From JAFAMS01 sp049520515 (GTDB lineage: Bacteria > Vulcanimicrobiota > Vulcanimicrobiia > Vulcanimicrobiales > Vulcanimicrobiaceae): a stretch of DNA of 64,000 nucleotides. How positions within the stretch are numbered: the stretch's first letter is position 1; every line of letters starts with the position of its first letter. Position numbers and translations under genes: made by a program. Below, in pieces: positions 32,800 through 42,022 of the stretch. Location: positions 186,001 through 250,000 of the forward strand of contig JBEKPS010000002.1 in assembly GCA_049520515.1 (NCBI GenBank), written 5' to 3'. A model generated the notes under the pieces. The model was not told the DNA's origin and did no database searches. It was given only the letters and a program-made list of their open reading frames with translations.

Positions 32800-33213
32800 A
32801 TGATCTCCGCGGTTTCCGTTAGCTCGATTACACAGCCGCTGTACGTCGCACCGGTTAGCCCGAGCGCGCTCACCGCTTCGAGCTCATCCTCGAGCGCGGA
32901 CGCGAGTCAATTTGCGGCCTCGTACCCACCCCAAGTTTACGCCGTCTACTTGAACGGCATCAGCTCGGGAGTCTCAAACGCGAACGTGCTCGAATCGGAC
33001 GTTTACGCCGCGGCGGTGACGCAGCCGGGCGGTTCACCGCCCGAAATACCGAGCTTACCGCCCATCGACGGAGCACAGCAGGTCATTCAGTCGCTCGGGC
33101 CTCTCGCCGGCACAGGCCGCATTTTCAGCGGGTCGGGACAAACGGTAGCGGCAGGTACGGGCGCGGTTCGAAGCTCGGCTTCCCATTCGTCTGCGCACGT
33201 AGCGTCGCGATAA
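32800..33213 (+). CDS. Uncharacterised small protein, tandem paralog 2
   Basis: 137 residues from ATG 32800, chosen because MISAVSVSS aligns with MISGVQTVG of the first copy; GTG 32794 is an alternative. Shared blocks are DASQF then QVYAVYLNGI, and QVIQSLGPLAGTGRIF. A Ser run (ASSSSSSADASQ) and a Ser/His/Ala-rich tail distinguish it. The last 89 bases overlap the convergent Tricorn-type protease gene in antisense, an unusually long overlap, so the tail may be recent. No function can be assigned. Confidence 0.6.
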   Translation: MISAVSVSSITQPLYVAPVSPSALTASSSSSSADASQFAASYPPQVYAVYLNGISSGVSNANVLESDVYAAAVTQPGGSPPEIPSLPPIDGAQQVIQSLGPLAGTGRIFSGSGQTVAAGTGAVRSSASHSSAHVASR

Positions 33214-36200
33214 GCTCGAGCGCCTTTTCCATCTGCGGGTCCGCGCCGGTGCGCGAGTCGTGCGGCGCGATGTCGACGTCGTAGTCCGGATCGGTTCCGT
33301 AATTCTCGACGCCCCAACCGACGTCGACGAACCAAAATGAAAACTCCGGCTGTGTCGTGATCGTCCCGTCGACGAGATGATGCAGCGGATTGATCCCGAT
33401 GACGCCACCCCACGTGCGCTTGCCGACGAGCGGTCCGAGTTTGTACAGCTTGAACGCGTGCGAGAAAATATCGCCGTCGCTGCCTGCGAACTGATTTGTC
33501 AGCGCGACCATCGGTCCGGCGACGGATTCCGGCGGATACGGAACGGGCGCACCATAACGCATCACGTCGTAACCGATGCGCTTGCGGGCAAGCTTCTCGA
33601 GCAACAACGGTGAGACGTGGCCGCCGCGATTGTAGCGTACGTCGACGATCAAGCCGTTGCGATTGAACTCGGTTAGAAAGCCGCGATGAAATTCCGAGAA
33701 TCCCCAGGGGCCCATGTCGGGAATGTGCAGATAGCCGACGTTACCGCCGGTGCGCGCGTGTACGTAATCGCGATTCGCGCTGACCCACGCGCGATAACGT
33801 AACGTCGTGTCGTTTTCGAGCGCTTTGACTAGAACGCGGCGGCGTTCTTTTTTCTTGCCGGATAGTATCGTCAATATGACTTCGCGATCGGACGCGTTGG
33901 TCAGCAGCTCGTCGACGCTGACGGTTCTTTCGACGGGATGCGCACCTACCGCGAGGATCGCGTCGCCGATTTCGATCTCGAGTCCCGGCGCAGCGAGCGG
34001 TGAATCAAAGTTGCGTTCCCACGAATCGCCGCGATAGATCTTTTCGATCCGCCAGCCGTCGAGACGCTCGTCCCACGTCAGGTCGCAGCCGAGAAAGCCG
34101 CGCTTGTAGCTCGGTGCGACGCGATAGTCGCCACCGATTTCGTACGCGTGCGACGTTCCGAGCTCGCCTTGCATTTCCCAAATGAGGTCCGAGAGCTCGC
34201 CGCGCGCACGTACGCGCGGAAGAATGCGCGCGTAGCGTTCGTAGACGACGTCCCAATCGACGCCCGACATCCGCTCGTCCCAAAAATGCTCGTACTGTAA
34301 GCGCCAAGCTTCGCGCAACATCTGCGCCCACTCATCGCGCGGCTCGACGAGCACGCTGATGCGTGCCAAGTCGATCCAGCCCGTTCGTCTCCCGGGGTCG
34401 GCGCCGGGTTTGTGTTCCTCGGCATCATCCTCGGGGAGATCGCCGCCCGCATCGATCGCACGCAAACGCTCCTGCGACGAATAGACCAAGGTGCGATAGT
34501 CGGCAGCAAGGCGAATTTGATCGACGTCCTGTGCGAGCGTCACCAGCCGCTGCGAATCGAAATCGTAGGCCTGTAGATCACCGAACTGCGATTCCTCGTC
34601 GCTCCAGCGCTTGGTCGGAACTTTGATGGCTTTGAGCGGAAAGCGCGTAAACAGCACGCGCCGGCGAACCGCGGCAATGTCGTCGTAACGTCCTTCCTCG
34701 ACCGGAAACGCGATCACACGTCCCTGAATGTCGTCGAAATCGATCTCGATTTTTTGCGCCTTTGGTTTCTTGCCGATCTCGTCTTCGGAACGATGCTCGC
34801 GATGCAGCGGCGACGGCTTCGGAACGAACGGTGAGGGGACGTCCTTGCGCAATGCGATTGCAAAAGGACGCATCGCAAACGGGAAGCTCAGATCGAATTG
34901 CAGCGCGTCGTAGACCGGATTGAAATCGCGCGCCGAAAGAAAATACAGATAATCGCCGTCAGGGTCCCATGCGACGTTTGCATCAACGCGCAGCGGCGCG
35001 GTTACGTCGTGTTTCTCGCCTGACTTCACCTTGCAAACGCGAATGATTCCGACGTCATGGGACGGTGACCACGTGTACGCGAGATAACGGCCATCCGGAG
35101 AGAATGCCAAACGTGAGGTCACGTCGCCGGGACTCTCGTCGATTTTCCGCGGCTCGCGTTTCTCAGGATCGAGGATAAATATCTCGCGGCGGTGGTTCGT
35201 GAACGCCACCAAATCGTGTTCCGGCGAAACTGTGAGCTCGACCACACGACCGATGCGCGTGTCGGTGAGGACGCGCGGTTTTTCGCCCTGATCTTTGCTC
35301 AGATCGATTTCGATGATGCGCTCGTAGCCTTCAGCGTCGTCGACCACAACGAGACGATCGGTATTCGGCATCCACTCCGCCAAGCGGTAGCGCACGCGAC
35401 TGCCGCGTCCGTGATGCGTCACGGCCTCTTCCCACAACGGCATCGCATACGGTTGTCCGCGTGAGACGAGCGCAATCTGCGTCCCGTCGGGCGACGGCGC
35501 GAAATGCTCGAGCCGATCCGAGCTTTCAACGAAGCGCCGGACTGTTTGCGGCGCGGTTGACAATGTCTCAACTTCGAGGGTGCGGACGCTACTGTCGACA
35601 GTATCGAGGACCCGCAGCTCGGCGCCCGCACCGTAGACGATCAGGCGTCCGTCGGTTGAAGGGTAGCGCGCGTAGTATTCGCGTTCGTCCGTATGCGTCC
35701 GAAGATCGTCACCGTCTTTCGCGCACGAGTAGATGTTGGCGATGCCCTCGTGGTCGGAGACGAAGTAGACACGTTCACCAAGCCACATCGGCCAGATTAG
35801 GTTCCCGCGCAGCGTGATCAGCCGCCGAAACGTCCCCGCGCCCGACGGGTCGATCCACAGATCTCCGGCGGTGCCGCCGCGATAGCGTTTCCAGCGCGCG
35901 GCATCGAGTGCGTTGCGCCCGATGAGCGTCGCGTTGCTCGGACCAACCGAGAAGGTGGCGACGTGGCCCCAGCGGAGCGGCCGTGGTGCGCCGCCGTCCG
36001 TCGACACTGCAAATGCCTGCGTTTCGCGCTCGAACGGCGACCCATAGTCGGATGTGAAGTAGACTTCATTGCCGTCGGCGCTCCAACCGCAGACGACGCA
36101 GACGTTCGCGCCGATGAACGTTAGCCTGCGCGCCGGGCCGCCTTCCGACGGCATCAGGTAGACCTCAGGGTGACCCTCCTCACGTCCGACGAAAGCGAGC

Positions 36201-36364
36201 AAACGACCGTCAGGTGAGAAGCGCGGGAACGAGATCTCGCTAACGCTCGTAGTTAGTCGTCGTGCGATTCCGCCGCTTAGCGGAACGGTCCAGAGATCGT
36301 CTTCGCTGACGAAAGCAACACGTTCGCGAAAAGCCGTTGGGTAACGATAATATCCTGGGTCCAT
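33125..36364 (-). CDS. Tricorn-type S41 family serine protease
   Basis: Large cytoplasmic peptidase, 1079 residues, ATG 36364, no signal peptide. Order: two beta-propellers (N-terminal ~660 residues with repeats like FSPDGRLLAFVGRE), a C1 helical region, PDZ domain (about residues 755-855), then the S41 core with the nucleophile Ser962 in NQFAGSDGDIFSHAF. Tricorn proteins trim peptides produced by proteasome-like or Lon-type degradation, and Lon is encoded in the same window. The gene is in an ordinary neighbourhood and is transcribed alone. Its 3' end overlaps the second small paralog by 89 bases. Confidence 0.92.
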   Translation of the reverse strand: MDPGYYRYPTAFRERVAFVSEDDLWTVPLSGGIARRLTTSVSEISFPRFSPDGRLLAFVGREEGHPEVYLMPSEGGPARRLTFIGANVCVVCGWSADGNEVYFTSDYGSPFERETQAFAVSTDGGAPRPLRWGHVATFSVGPSNATLIGRNALDAARWKRYRGGTAGDLWIDPSGAGTFRRLITLRGNLIWPMWLGERVYFVSDHEGIANIYSCAKDGDDLRTHTDEREYYARYPSTDGRLIVYGAGAELRVLDTVDSSVRTLEVETLSTAPQTVRRFVESSDRLEHFAPSPDGTQIALVSRGQPYAMPLWEEAVTHHGRGSRVRYRLAEWMPNTDRLVVVDDAEGYERIIEIDLSKDQGEKPRVLTDTRIGRVVELTVSPEHDLVAFTNHRREIFILDPEKREPRKIDESPGDVTSRLAFSPDGRYLAYTWSPSHDVGIIRVCKVKSGEKHDVTAPLRVDANVAWDPDGDYLYFLSARDFNPVYDALQFDLSFPFAMRPFAIALRKDVPSPFVPKPSPLHREHRSEDEIGKKPKAQKIEIDFDDIQGRVIAFPVEEGRYDDIAAVRRRVLFTRFPLKAIKVPTKRWSDEESQFGDLQAYDFDSQRLVTLAQDVDQIRLAADYRTLVYSSQERLRAIDAGGDLPEDDAEEHKPGADPGRRTGWIDLARISVLVEPRDEWAQMLREAWRLQYEHFWDERMSGVDWDVVYERYARILPRVRARGELSDLIWEMQGELGTSHAYEIGGDYRVAPSYKRGFLGCDLTWDERLDGWRIEKIYRGDSWERNFDSPLAAPGLEIEIGDAILAVGAHPVERTVSVDELLTNASDREVILTILSGKKKERRRVLVKALENDTTLRYRAWVSANRDYVHARTGGNVGYLHIPDMGPWGFSEFHRGFLTEFNRNGLIVDVRYNRGGHVSPLLLEKLARKRIGYDVMRYGAPVPYPPESVAGPMVALTNQFAGSDGDIFSHAFKLYKLGPLVGKRTWGGVIGINPLHHLVDGTITTQPEFSFWFVDVGWGVENYGTDPDYDVDIAPHDSRTGADPQMEKALELIATLRAQTNGKPSFEPRPYLPLPFVPTR

Positions 36365-36474
36365 CGGAGCCTGAGCCTTGGCTTAAAGGGGAGGAGTTCC
36401 CGCGGCCGCGCCCTACAAGGTGCCAATGGACCTCTTCGCTTTGCCGCCGGTTATTCGGAAGGCCAGGTAAGTCA

Positions 36475-37446
36475 GTGGCCGGTACGCCTCAAAGCCCGCA
36501 ACAACCGCAACGTTTTGACAAAAAAGTCGGGATTATCGGACTCGGTCGCATGGGTTCGAACATCGCGAAGCGGCTTTTCCATGCTCACGTTCCGATCGGC
36601 GTCGTCTACGATAAAAATACCGCGCTGGCCGCACAGCTCGCGCGCGAGTTGCGTTGCTATCACGCGCAAAAGTTGGCTGAAGTCAACGCCAACGCCGAGA
36701 TCGTTTTCACCGTCGTAAGCGACGACGAAGCAGTTAACGAGATTTATGCGGAGACCGGCGATTCGCTGCTTTTGGGCGCAGGCGGAACCTCGTTCATCGA
36801 ATGCAGTACCGTCTCACCGAAGCTGCACCTCGAAGTCGCGAAGCGCGTCGCTGCGCGTAACGGACGATTCATCGAAGCGTGCATGGCCGGTTCCGCGCCG
36901 CAAGCGCACGACGGAACGCTGTACCTGATTCTCGGCGGCAACAAGTTCGTGGTCGATCAGCTCGCGCCGATCCTGCGGATGATGTCGCGCACGCAAGTGT
37001 ACTGCGGCGAGATTCCGCGCGCAGCCGAGATCAAAGCCCTCGTCAACATGGTGATGAACATCAACACGGCGGGGCTTGCCGAAGGACTTGCGCTCGGAAG
37101 CGCGCTCGGGATCAACCTCGACGAGTTGCGCGAGATCTTTTCGCGCACGGGCGCGGCATCGCGCGTACTGCTCAGCGACGGCGAAGACATGCAGAAGCGC
37201 GAGCACACGACATACTTTGCCGCCGAGCATGCGCGCAAAGATTCGGGCATCGCGCTCGACATGGCGAAGGAAGCCAAGTTGACGCTGCCGCTCGCGGAAG
37301 CGACGAAAGCTCAGTACGACATGATGTGCGAGGTTGGGCTCGGACACATCGACAAATCCGGCATTTCCGAGATTACGTTCGGCGAACGCCGTAAGCGCTA
37401 CACTCAAGCCGCTCCCGAAAAGGTACCGACCGCAACACCCAAATGA
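36475..37446 (+). CDS. 3-Hydroxyisobutyrate-dehydrogenase-like NAD(P) oxidoreductase
   Basis: 323 residues from GTG 36475; a longer in-frame reading starts inside the protease gene and has a non-family N-terminus. Rossmann motif GIIGLGRMGSNIAKRL, the substrate-loop block FIEACMAGSAPQAHDGTLYL (family consensus D-A-P-V-S-G-G degenerate here), and the catalytic-lysine helix GEIPRAAEIKALVNMVMN are visible. It oxidises a beta-hydroxy acid such as 3-hydroxyisobutyrate or a tartronate-type compound. The link with valine breakdown and the mutase downstream is plausible. The stop overlaps the GGDEF gene start (ATGA). Confidence 0.88.
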   Translation: MAGTPQSPQQPQRFDKKVGIIGLGRMGSNIAKRLFHAHVPIGVVYDKNTALAAQLARELRCYHAQKLAEVNANAEIVFTVVSDDEAVNEIYAETGDSLLLGAGGTSFIECSTVSPKLHLEVAKRVAARNGRFIEACMAGSAPQAHDGTLYLILGGNKFVVDQLAPILRMMSRTQVYCGEIPRAAEIKALVNMVMNINTAGLAEGLALGSALGINLDELREIFSRTGAASRVLLSDGEDMQKREHTTYFAAEHARKDSGIALDMAKEAKLTLPLAEATKAQYDMMCEVGLGHIDKSGISEITFGERRKRYTQAAPEKVPTATPK

Positions 37447-38792
37447 GAGCGCCTCGGACGCCGTTTCTCGCGACGCGTCCAGCTTCTCCCCGCGACTATC
37501 TTGGTGCGGGTTCCGTGTTCTTTCTTGTTCTCGTCATTGCGGGAGCGATTGCGCCGTACGCGCCGGCCCAAACCGGTATCAGAGACGATGTCATCGGCTT
37601 TTGTCAGGTCGCGTCGATCGCGTTTCAGTTAACGACGGCACTGCTTCTGTACGGGCAATGGCGCGCCGGGCGACATCCCTCGACGGGATTTCTTGCGATC
37701 GCATTTGCGTTCAGCGCGATCATGACGCTGATCTTCGTCGTCGAATACCCCGACCTGGTGACGAGCGGCGGAGTCATTCCCGTTGTTCCGAGCACGGTCG
37801 GCTACTTTGCGTTCGCGTGGCAGCTCGGCACGTACGTGCTGCTCGGCGTCTATGCGGCAACGTCACAGCGCTTGCGTCCGTTCGACAACGGCGTTTGGAT
37901 CACGGCGGGTGTCGCCGGTGTGTTCGTGCTCGGTTTGTTGCTGCTCGTCATCACGAGCGGCGCTGCCTTACCGCCGCTCGCGGTCGACGGCCACTTTACG
38001 GCGATCAATCAACTCGTATTGCATCCGATCACGCTCTTGATCGGCGTCGCAGCGCTCGTTTCCGTCGTTGCCGCAACGCGACTCAAGCGCTCGATCGACG
38101 TCTACGCGGCGCTCTTCCTTGCGGGCCTCGTTGCGGACGCGTACTTGTTGCAGGTCGGATCGGAGCGGTTTTCGTTCGGCCGCATTGGTGCACGGCTTGA
38201 AGTCCTGATCGTTTCTGCGACGGTTGCGTTCGTCATGATCCGGCATGTCAATCTGCTCTATCGCCAGCTTACGACCGAGAATCGCCGGTTGGCGCGCGCA
38301 GCGATGGTCGACCCATTGACCGGCGTCGCAAACCGCCGGGCGTTCGACGTTCATATCGAAGGTCTCGTCGGCAGTGCGGTCTTGCTCATCATCGACATCG
38401 ATCACTTCAAGAACTACAACGATCTGGAAGGTCACCGCGCCGGCGACGATTGCATTCGACGGGTCGCACGTGCGCTTGCCGCCAACGTGCTGCGCTCCGA
38501 AGATCTGATCGCGCGTTACGGCGGCGACGAGTTTGCAGCGATCTTGCACGACATCGACCTTGACGATGCGATTCACGTCGCAGAGCGCATCCGCCGCGCC
38601 GTCTCGGATCTCGCGATCCCGGCAGGGGAGGCCGGCGGGACGATCACCGTCAGCATCGGCGTCGCCGCGTTCTTGCCCGGGGAAGACACGAGCGAACTGG
38701 TGCGCCGCGCAGACGAAGCACTGTATCGTGCAAAATCCGACGGCCGGAATCGCGTCGCCTTCGACGAAGAGACGGTCCTCGAAGCGCTATGA
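37443..38792 (+). CDS. Membrane-bound diguanylate cyclase (MASE4-like + GGDEF)
   Basis: 449 residues. The N-terminal ~270 residues contain seven or eight hydrophobic segments resembling an MASE4-type sensor; the C-terminal GGDEF domain has its active site GGDEF at residues 360-364 and an RSED I-site at 351-354, so it should make cyclic di-GMP and be product-inhibited. The LTGVANRRAFD block near the start of the domain is intact. It is coupled by ATGA to the dehydrogenase upstream and the hydrolase downstream, an odd operon for a signalling enzyme. Confidence 0.95.
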   Translation: MRAPRTPFLATRPASPRDYLGAGSVFFLVLVIAGAIAPYAPAQTGIRDDVIGFCQVASIAFQLTTALLLYGQWRAGRHPSTGFLAIAFAFSAIMTLIFVVEYPDLVTSGGVIPVVPSTVGYFAFAWQLGTYVLLGVYAATSQRLRPFDNGVWITAGVAGVFVLGLLLLVITSGAALPPLAVDGHFTAINQLVLHPITLLIGVAALVSVVAATRLKRSIDVYAALFLAGLVADAYLLQVGSERFSFGRIGARLEVLIVSATVAFVMIRHVNLLYRQLTTENRRLARAAMVDPLTGVANRRAFDVHIEGLVGSAVLLIIDIDHFKNYNDLEGHRAGDDCIRRVARALAANVLRSEDLIARYGGDEFAAILHDIDLDDAIHVAERIRRAVSDLAIPAGEAGGTITVSIGVAAFLPGEDTSELVRRADEALYRAKSDGRNRVAFDEETVLEAL

Positions 38793-39592
38793 GTCAACGA
38801 CAGATAACATTCGACGACGGAAAAACGACGACGCTGGAGACGTGGGGTTCAGGCGGTCCGAACGTCTTGTGCCTCCACGGCATGACGAGCTCGCGCAAAT
38901 CCTGGAACCGCACCGCCGGTGCGCTCGAGCTTGCGTATACGGTGCATGCTTACGATCAGCGTGGTCACGGCGATTCCGCCGCGGTGAAAGGCCCGATGAC
39001 GTTCAAGCGCAGCGTCCGCGATTGCATCGAGGCGCAGGACGCAATTCCGGGCGGAATCGATACGCTGATCGGACATTCATGGGGCGGCGCGATTGCGATT
39101 CTCGCGGGGCTTCAGATGGGGGTCTCGCGTATCGTCGCGATCGATCCGATGTTCCGTCCGTGGGGACGCTCGTCGTGGTCCGAGCATTGGCACGAGCTGA
39201 TGGATCCGATTTTGAATCTGCACGGTGCCGACCGAGAGAAGAAGATCATCGAGGAATATAAGGATCTTCCCGACATCGAAATTCAGGCTAAGATTCACGC
39301 GCTGCAACACATGACAATCGAGCCGTTAATCGGGATCGGCGTTGAGAACGGCGCGGATGAAGGCAAGCTCGATCTGCGCGAGAGCGTCGTCAACTATCCA
39401 AAACCATTGCTATTCATGCTAGCCGACGAGAAAGAATCGGTCGTCCATCGCGACGACGTCGAGTTCATTCGTCAGAACGGCGGCTCGAACGTAACGATTC
39501 GCGTCTTCCCCGGGCAAGGGCACAGTTTGCATCGCACGGGGTTCGATGAGTACATGCGCGTGCTCGACGCGTTTATCAGCGTTCCCGCCTAG
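38789..39592 (+). CDS. Alpha/beta hydrolase
   Basis: 267 residues, ATG 38789 overlapping the cyclase stop. The oxyanion block VLCLHGMTSSRKSW, the nucleophile elbow GHSWGG, an acidic residue in LLFMLADEKESVV and the catalytic His in GQGHSLHRTG complete a hydrolase triad. Family members act as esterases, lipases or C-C hydrolases. The helical lid of about residues 140-200 is unusually charged (DREKKIIEEYKDLPDIE). Substrate unknown. Its TAG shares CTAG with the convergent pxpC stop. Confidence 0.9.
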   Translation: MSQRQITFDDGKTTTLETWGSGGPNVLCLHGMTSSRKSWNRTAGALELAYTVHAYDQRGHGDSAAVKGPMTFKRSVRDCIEAQDAIPGGIDTLIGHSWGGAIAILAGLQMGVSRIVAIDPMFRPWGRSSWSEHWHELMDPILNLHGADREKKIIEEYKDLPDIEIQAKIHALQHMTIEPLIGIGVENGADEGKLDLRESVVNYPKPLLFMLADEKESVVHRDDVEFIRQNGGSNVTIRVFPGQGHSLHRTGFDEYMRVLDAFISVPA

Positions 39593-40584
39593 CTCCCATC
39601 GACGACGCCGCCGATAAGATTGCTCGAACCGAGGATCTCGTCGCTCGCGTGCACGGTCGTTTCGTCGAGCACAGCATAAACCTCACGTAGTGCGCGATGC
39701 GCGGCATCGACTGCGCACGGCGCGAAGTGCACGCGTTCGCCCGGACGGTGTTGCGCGAAGCGTCCGACGTCCGCACGCGTCACGGCGCCGAGCTTCGGAT
39801 AGCCGCCGGTGGCTTGATGATCGGCCATCAAGATCACCGGCTGTCCCGAGCCTGGAACCTGAATCGCGCCGAGCGGAATTCCGTCGGAGACGATATCGAA
39901 GCCGGCTTCGTGCGTGAGCTTGGGGCCCTCCAGCCAATAGCCCATGCGATCGAAACGGCTGCTGATCGCGTAGCTTTCGGAGAAGAACGTCGCGCGCGCC
40001 GCAGACGTGAAGTAATCGTCTTGCGGTCCAAGCACGACGCGGATCGGCGCGCTCGAGCGTTCGAGTAGCGGTGTCCGCAGCGTTCCCAGAGCGATGTCTT
40101 CGCGCGCGCCGTCGCGCGAGTGAAGGACGTCATCGGCGCGAAGTGCACGTCCTTCGAATCCGCCGATCGCGAAGCGCGCGTAGGTCGAGCGGCTGCCGAG
40201 CACCGGTGGAACGTCGATGCCGCCCGCAACGGCAAGGTACGTCCACGTTCCCCACGCACCCGCGCGCGTGCGCAAGGACTCGCCGGGAAGCAACGTGATC
40301 ACCGCAGCTGACGGCAAGCGCGTGCCGTCGCGTTCCCACGTGAAGCTGCCGCCTGCGAATGCAACCGTCAGCGGTGCATCCTCGCACACGAGCTCTATGC
40401 CGGCCGGCGAGATCTCAATTGAAGCTGCATCCGCGGGATTCCCAAGCGCGCGGTTAGCAACGCCGAACGCGATCCAATCCATCGGGCCCGAAGCGACAAT
40501 GCCGTAACGGAGATAGCCGTATCGTCCGGAGTCTTGAATCGTTTCGCCGGGTCCGGCGCGTACGATGCGGATACTTCCGTTCAC
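39589..40584 (-). CDS. pxpC: 5-Oxoprolinase subunit C (biotin-dependent carboxyltransferase fold)
   Basis: 331 residues. The blocks VRAGPGETIQDSGRYGYLRYG, ASGPMDWIAFGVAN and VPGSGQPVILMADHQATGGYP are diagnostic of PxpC/KipA. With PxpA and PxpB it opens 5-oxoproline to glutamate at the expense of ATP, removing a spontaneous breakdown product of glutamine and glutamyl peptides. GTG 40584 overlaps the pxpB stop. Confidence 0.95.
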   Translation of the reverse strand: MNGSIRIVRAGPGETIQDSGRYGYLRYGIVASGPMDWIAFGVANRALGNPADAASIEISPAGIELVCEDAPLTVAFAGGSFTWERDGTRLPSAAVITLLPGESLRTRAGAWGTWTYLAVAGGIDVPPVLGSRSTYARFAIGGFEGRALRADDVLHSRDGAREDIALGTLRTPLLERSSAPIRVVLGPQDDYFTSAARATFFSESYAISSRFDRMGYWLEGPKLTHEAGFDIVSDGIPLGAIQVPGSGQPVILMADHQATGGYPKLGAVTRADVGRFAQHRPGERVHFAPCAVDAAHRALREVYAVLDETTVHASDEILGSSNLIGGVVDGS

Positions 40585-41282
40585 GCAAGACGCTCGAATG
40601 CAGCGTTGTCGATCGGTTCGAATCGGATTTCATCGCCGACGTCGAAGATGAACGGTGACTCGCGCGCGAGATCGAATACGCGTAGCGGCGTGCGGCCGAT
40701 CATATACCAGCCGGTCGTCATCGCAATGCCGGTGATCACGACTTGCTCGGCAGCGATCTGCACCGCGCCCATCGGCGTCGGCGAGCGCGGCATCTCGCGG
40801 CGCGGGATCTCGAGCGCTTTCGGTAATCGGCCGAGATATGCGAACCCCGGAAGAAAACCGAACATGTAAACGCGATACGTTGCGTTCGTGAAGATCTCGA
40901 CGATGCGATCTTGGCTCAGCTGCAGATGACGCGCGACCTCGGCAAGATCTTGGGCGTGCGGCATCGTGTAGCAGACCGGAATCGTGCGCTGCTTCGGCTC
41001 GACACGTACCGAGCTTGTGTGTGCGAGCAGCTTTTCGAGGCGGCCGACGATTTCGTCGCGTTCGATACGGCGCGCATCGTAATACACCATCAGGGAACGA
41101 TACGTCGGCACCGTTTCGGTGACGCCCTCGATCTTCGCAGCCGCAACGGCGGCATCGAGCGCCAACACACGATCGTGGAGCGTCTTATCGACGACGCGGC
41201 CGAACTCGACGACGATCGCCGATTCGCCGGCGTCGAGAAAACGTGGCTTAGGCAGCGAAGGGTTTGAGCTTGATGCCGGCAC
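40581..41282 (-). CDS. pxpB: 5-Oxoprolinase subunit B
   Basis: PxpB/KipI family. GTG 41282 lies inside the pxpA gene and gives 233 residues; from an in-frame CTG at 41255 the protein would begin LPKPRFLDAGESAIVVEFG, which matches PxpB N-termini exactly, so the CTG may be the true start. The blocks MPHAQDLAEVARHL and MFGFLPGFAYLGRLP are typical. It overlaps pxpA (translation coupled) and pxpC. Works as a complex with both. Confidence 0.93.
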   Translation of the reverse strand: MPASSSNPSLPKPRFLDAGESAIVVEFGRVVDKTLHDRVLALDAAVAAAKIEGVTETVPTYRSLMVYYDARRIERDEIVGRLEKLLAHTSSVRVEPKQRTIPVCYTMPHAQDLAEVARHLQLSQDRIVEIFTNATYRVYMFGFLPGFAYLGRLPKALEIPRREMPRSPTPMGAVQIAAEQVVITGIAMTTGWYMIGRTPLRVFDLARESPFIFDVGDEIRFEPIDNAAFERLA

Positions 41283-42000
41283 GTTCGAGGCCTGCCCGCA
41301 CGTTGCGTCCGATCGTGACCGCGCCGGGCGTATCGCCGTGCACGCACACGCTCTCGATCTTGGTGGGCAGTCGTTTACCGGTCGTCGTGATGACCGCAGA
41401 TTCCGCGACCATGTCGACAACGCGTCGCATCACCACGTCGGGATCGTGAATCACCGCGCCCTCAATCTTGCGCGAGACGAGCTGTCCGTCGTCGCCGTAG
41501 GCGCGATCGGCGTAGATCTCGTGAACTAAACGCAATCCGGCTTCTTCGCCGGCGCGCTGGAGCTGTGAACCGCCGATGACCAGAAGCGCAAGCGATGGAT
41601 CGACCGCTTTTGTTGCGCGTGCAACGGCACGAGCGATCTCGATCTCTTCCGCCGCCATGTTACCGAGTGCACCATGCGCTTTTACCGACGTGAGCTTGTG
41701 ACCGACAAGGGTCGCCATTGCCGCCGCTGCGCCGATCTGGTATGCGACGAACCGCACGATCTCATCGGTTGAATATGGAATACGCCGCCGACCAAAGCCC
41801 GCTAGGTCGGGAAATCCCGGATGAGCGCCGACAGCGACACCGTTCTTTTTGGCGGCGCTCATCGTAGCGGCCATGACCTCGGGATCGCCGCCGTGAAAAC
41901 CACACGCAACGTTCGCCGTCGTAATGACCTCGAGCATCGCCATGTCGTCGCCCAGTTTATAGACGCCGTAGCTCTCGCCCATGTCGCAGTTCAGATCCAT
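41248..42000 (-). CDS. pxpA: 5-Oxoprolinase subunit A (LamB/YcsF family)
   Basis: 250 residues from ATG 42000, the family start MDLNCDMGESYGVYKLGDD; an ATG at 42024 would add eight non-family residues. Metal-ligand-like blocks ACGFHGGDPEVM and GAHPGFPDLAGFGRR are intact. Binds 5-oxoproline and, with PxpB/C, hydrolyses it to glutamate. First gene of the pxpABC operon, divergent from the MDR reductase with only 22 bases between starts. Confidence 0.95.
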   Translation of the reverse strand: MDLNCDMGESYGVYKLGDDMAMLEVITTANVACGFHGGDPEVMAATMSAAKKNGVAVGAHPGFPDLAGFGRRRIPYSTDEIVRFVAYQIGAAAAMATLVGHKLTSVKAHGALGNMAAEEIEIARAVARATKAVDPSLALLVIGGSQLQRAGEEAGLRLVHEIYADRAYGDDGQLVSRKIEGAVIHDPDVVMRRVVDMVAESAVITTTGKRLPTKIESVCVHGDTPGAVTIGRNVRAGLERAGIKLKPFAA

Positions 42001-42022
42001 CGTACCCACGAACGTTCTCTCC

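Noticed and set aside
36337..36474. Longer start for the hydroxyisobutyrate-dehydrogenase-like gene at 36337
   Set aside because: The added 46 residues run back over the protease gene and have no family similarity; GTG 36475 fits the Rossmann start.
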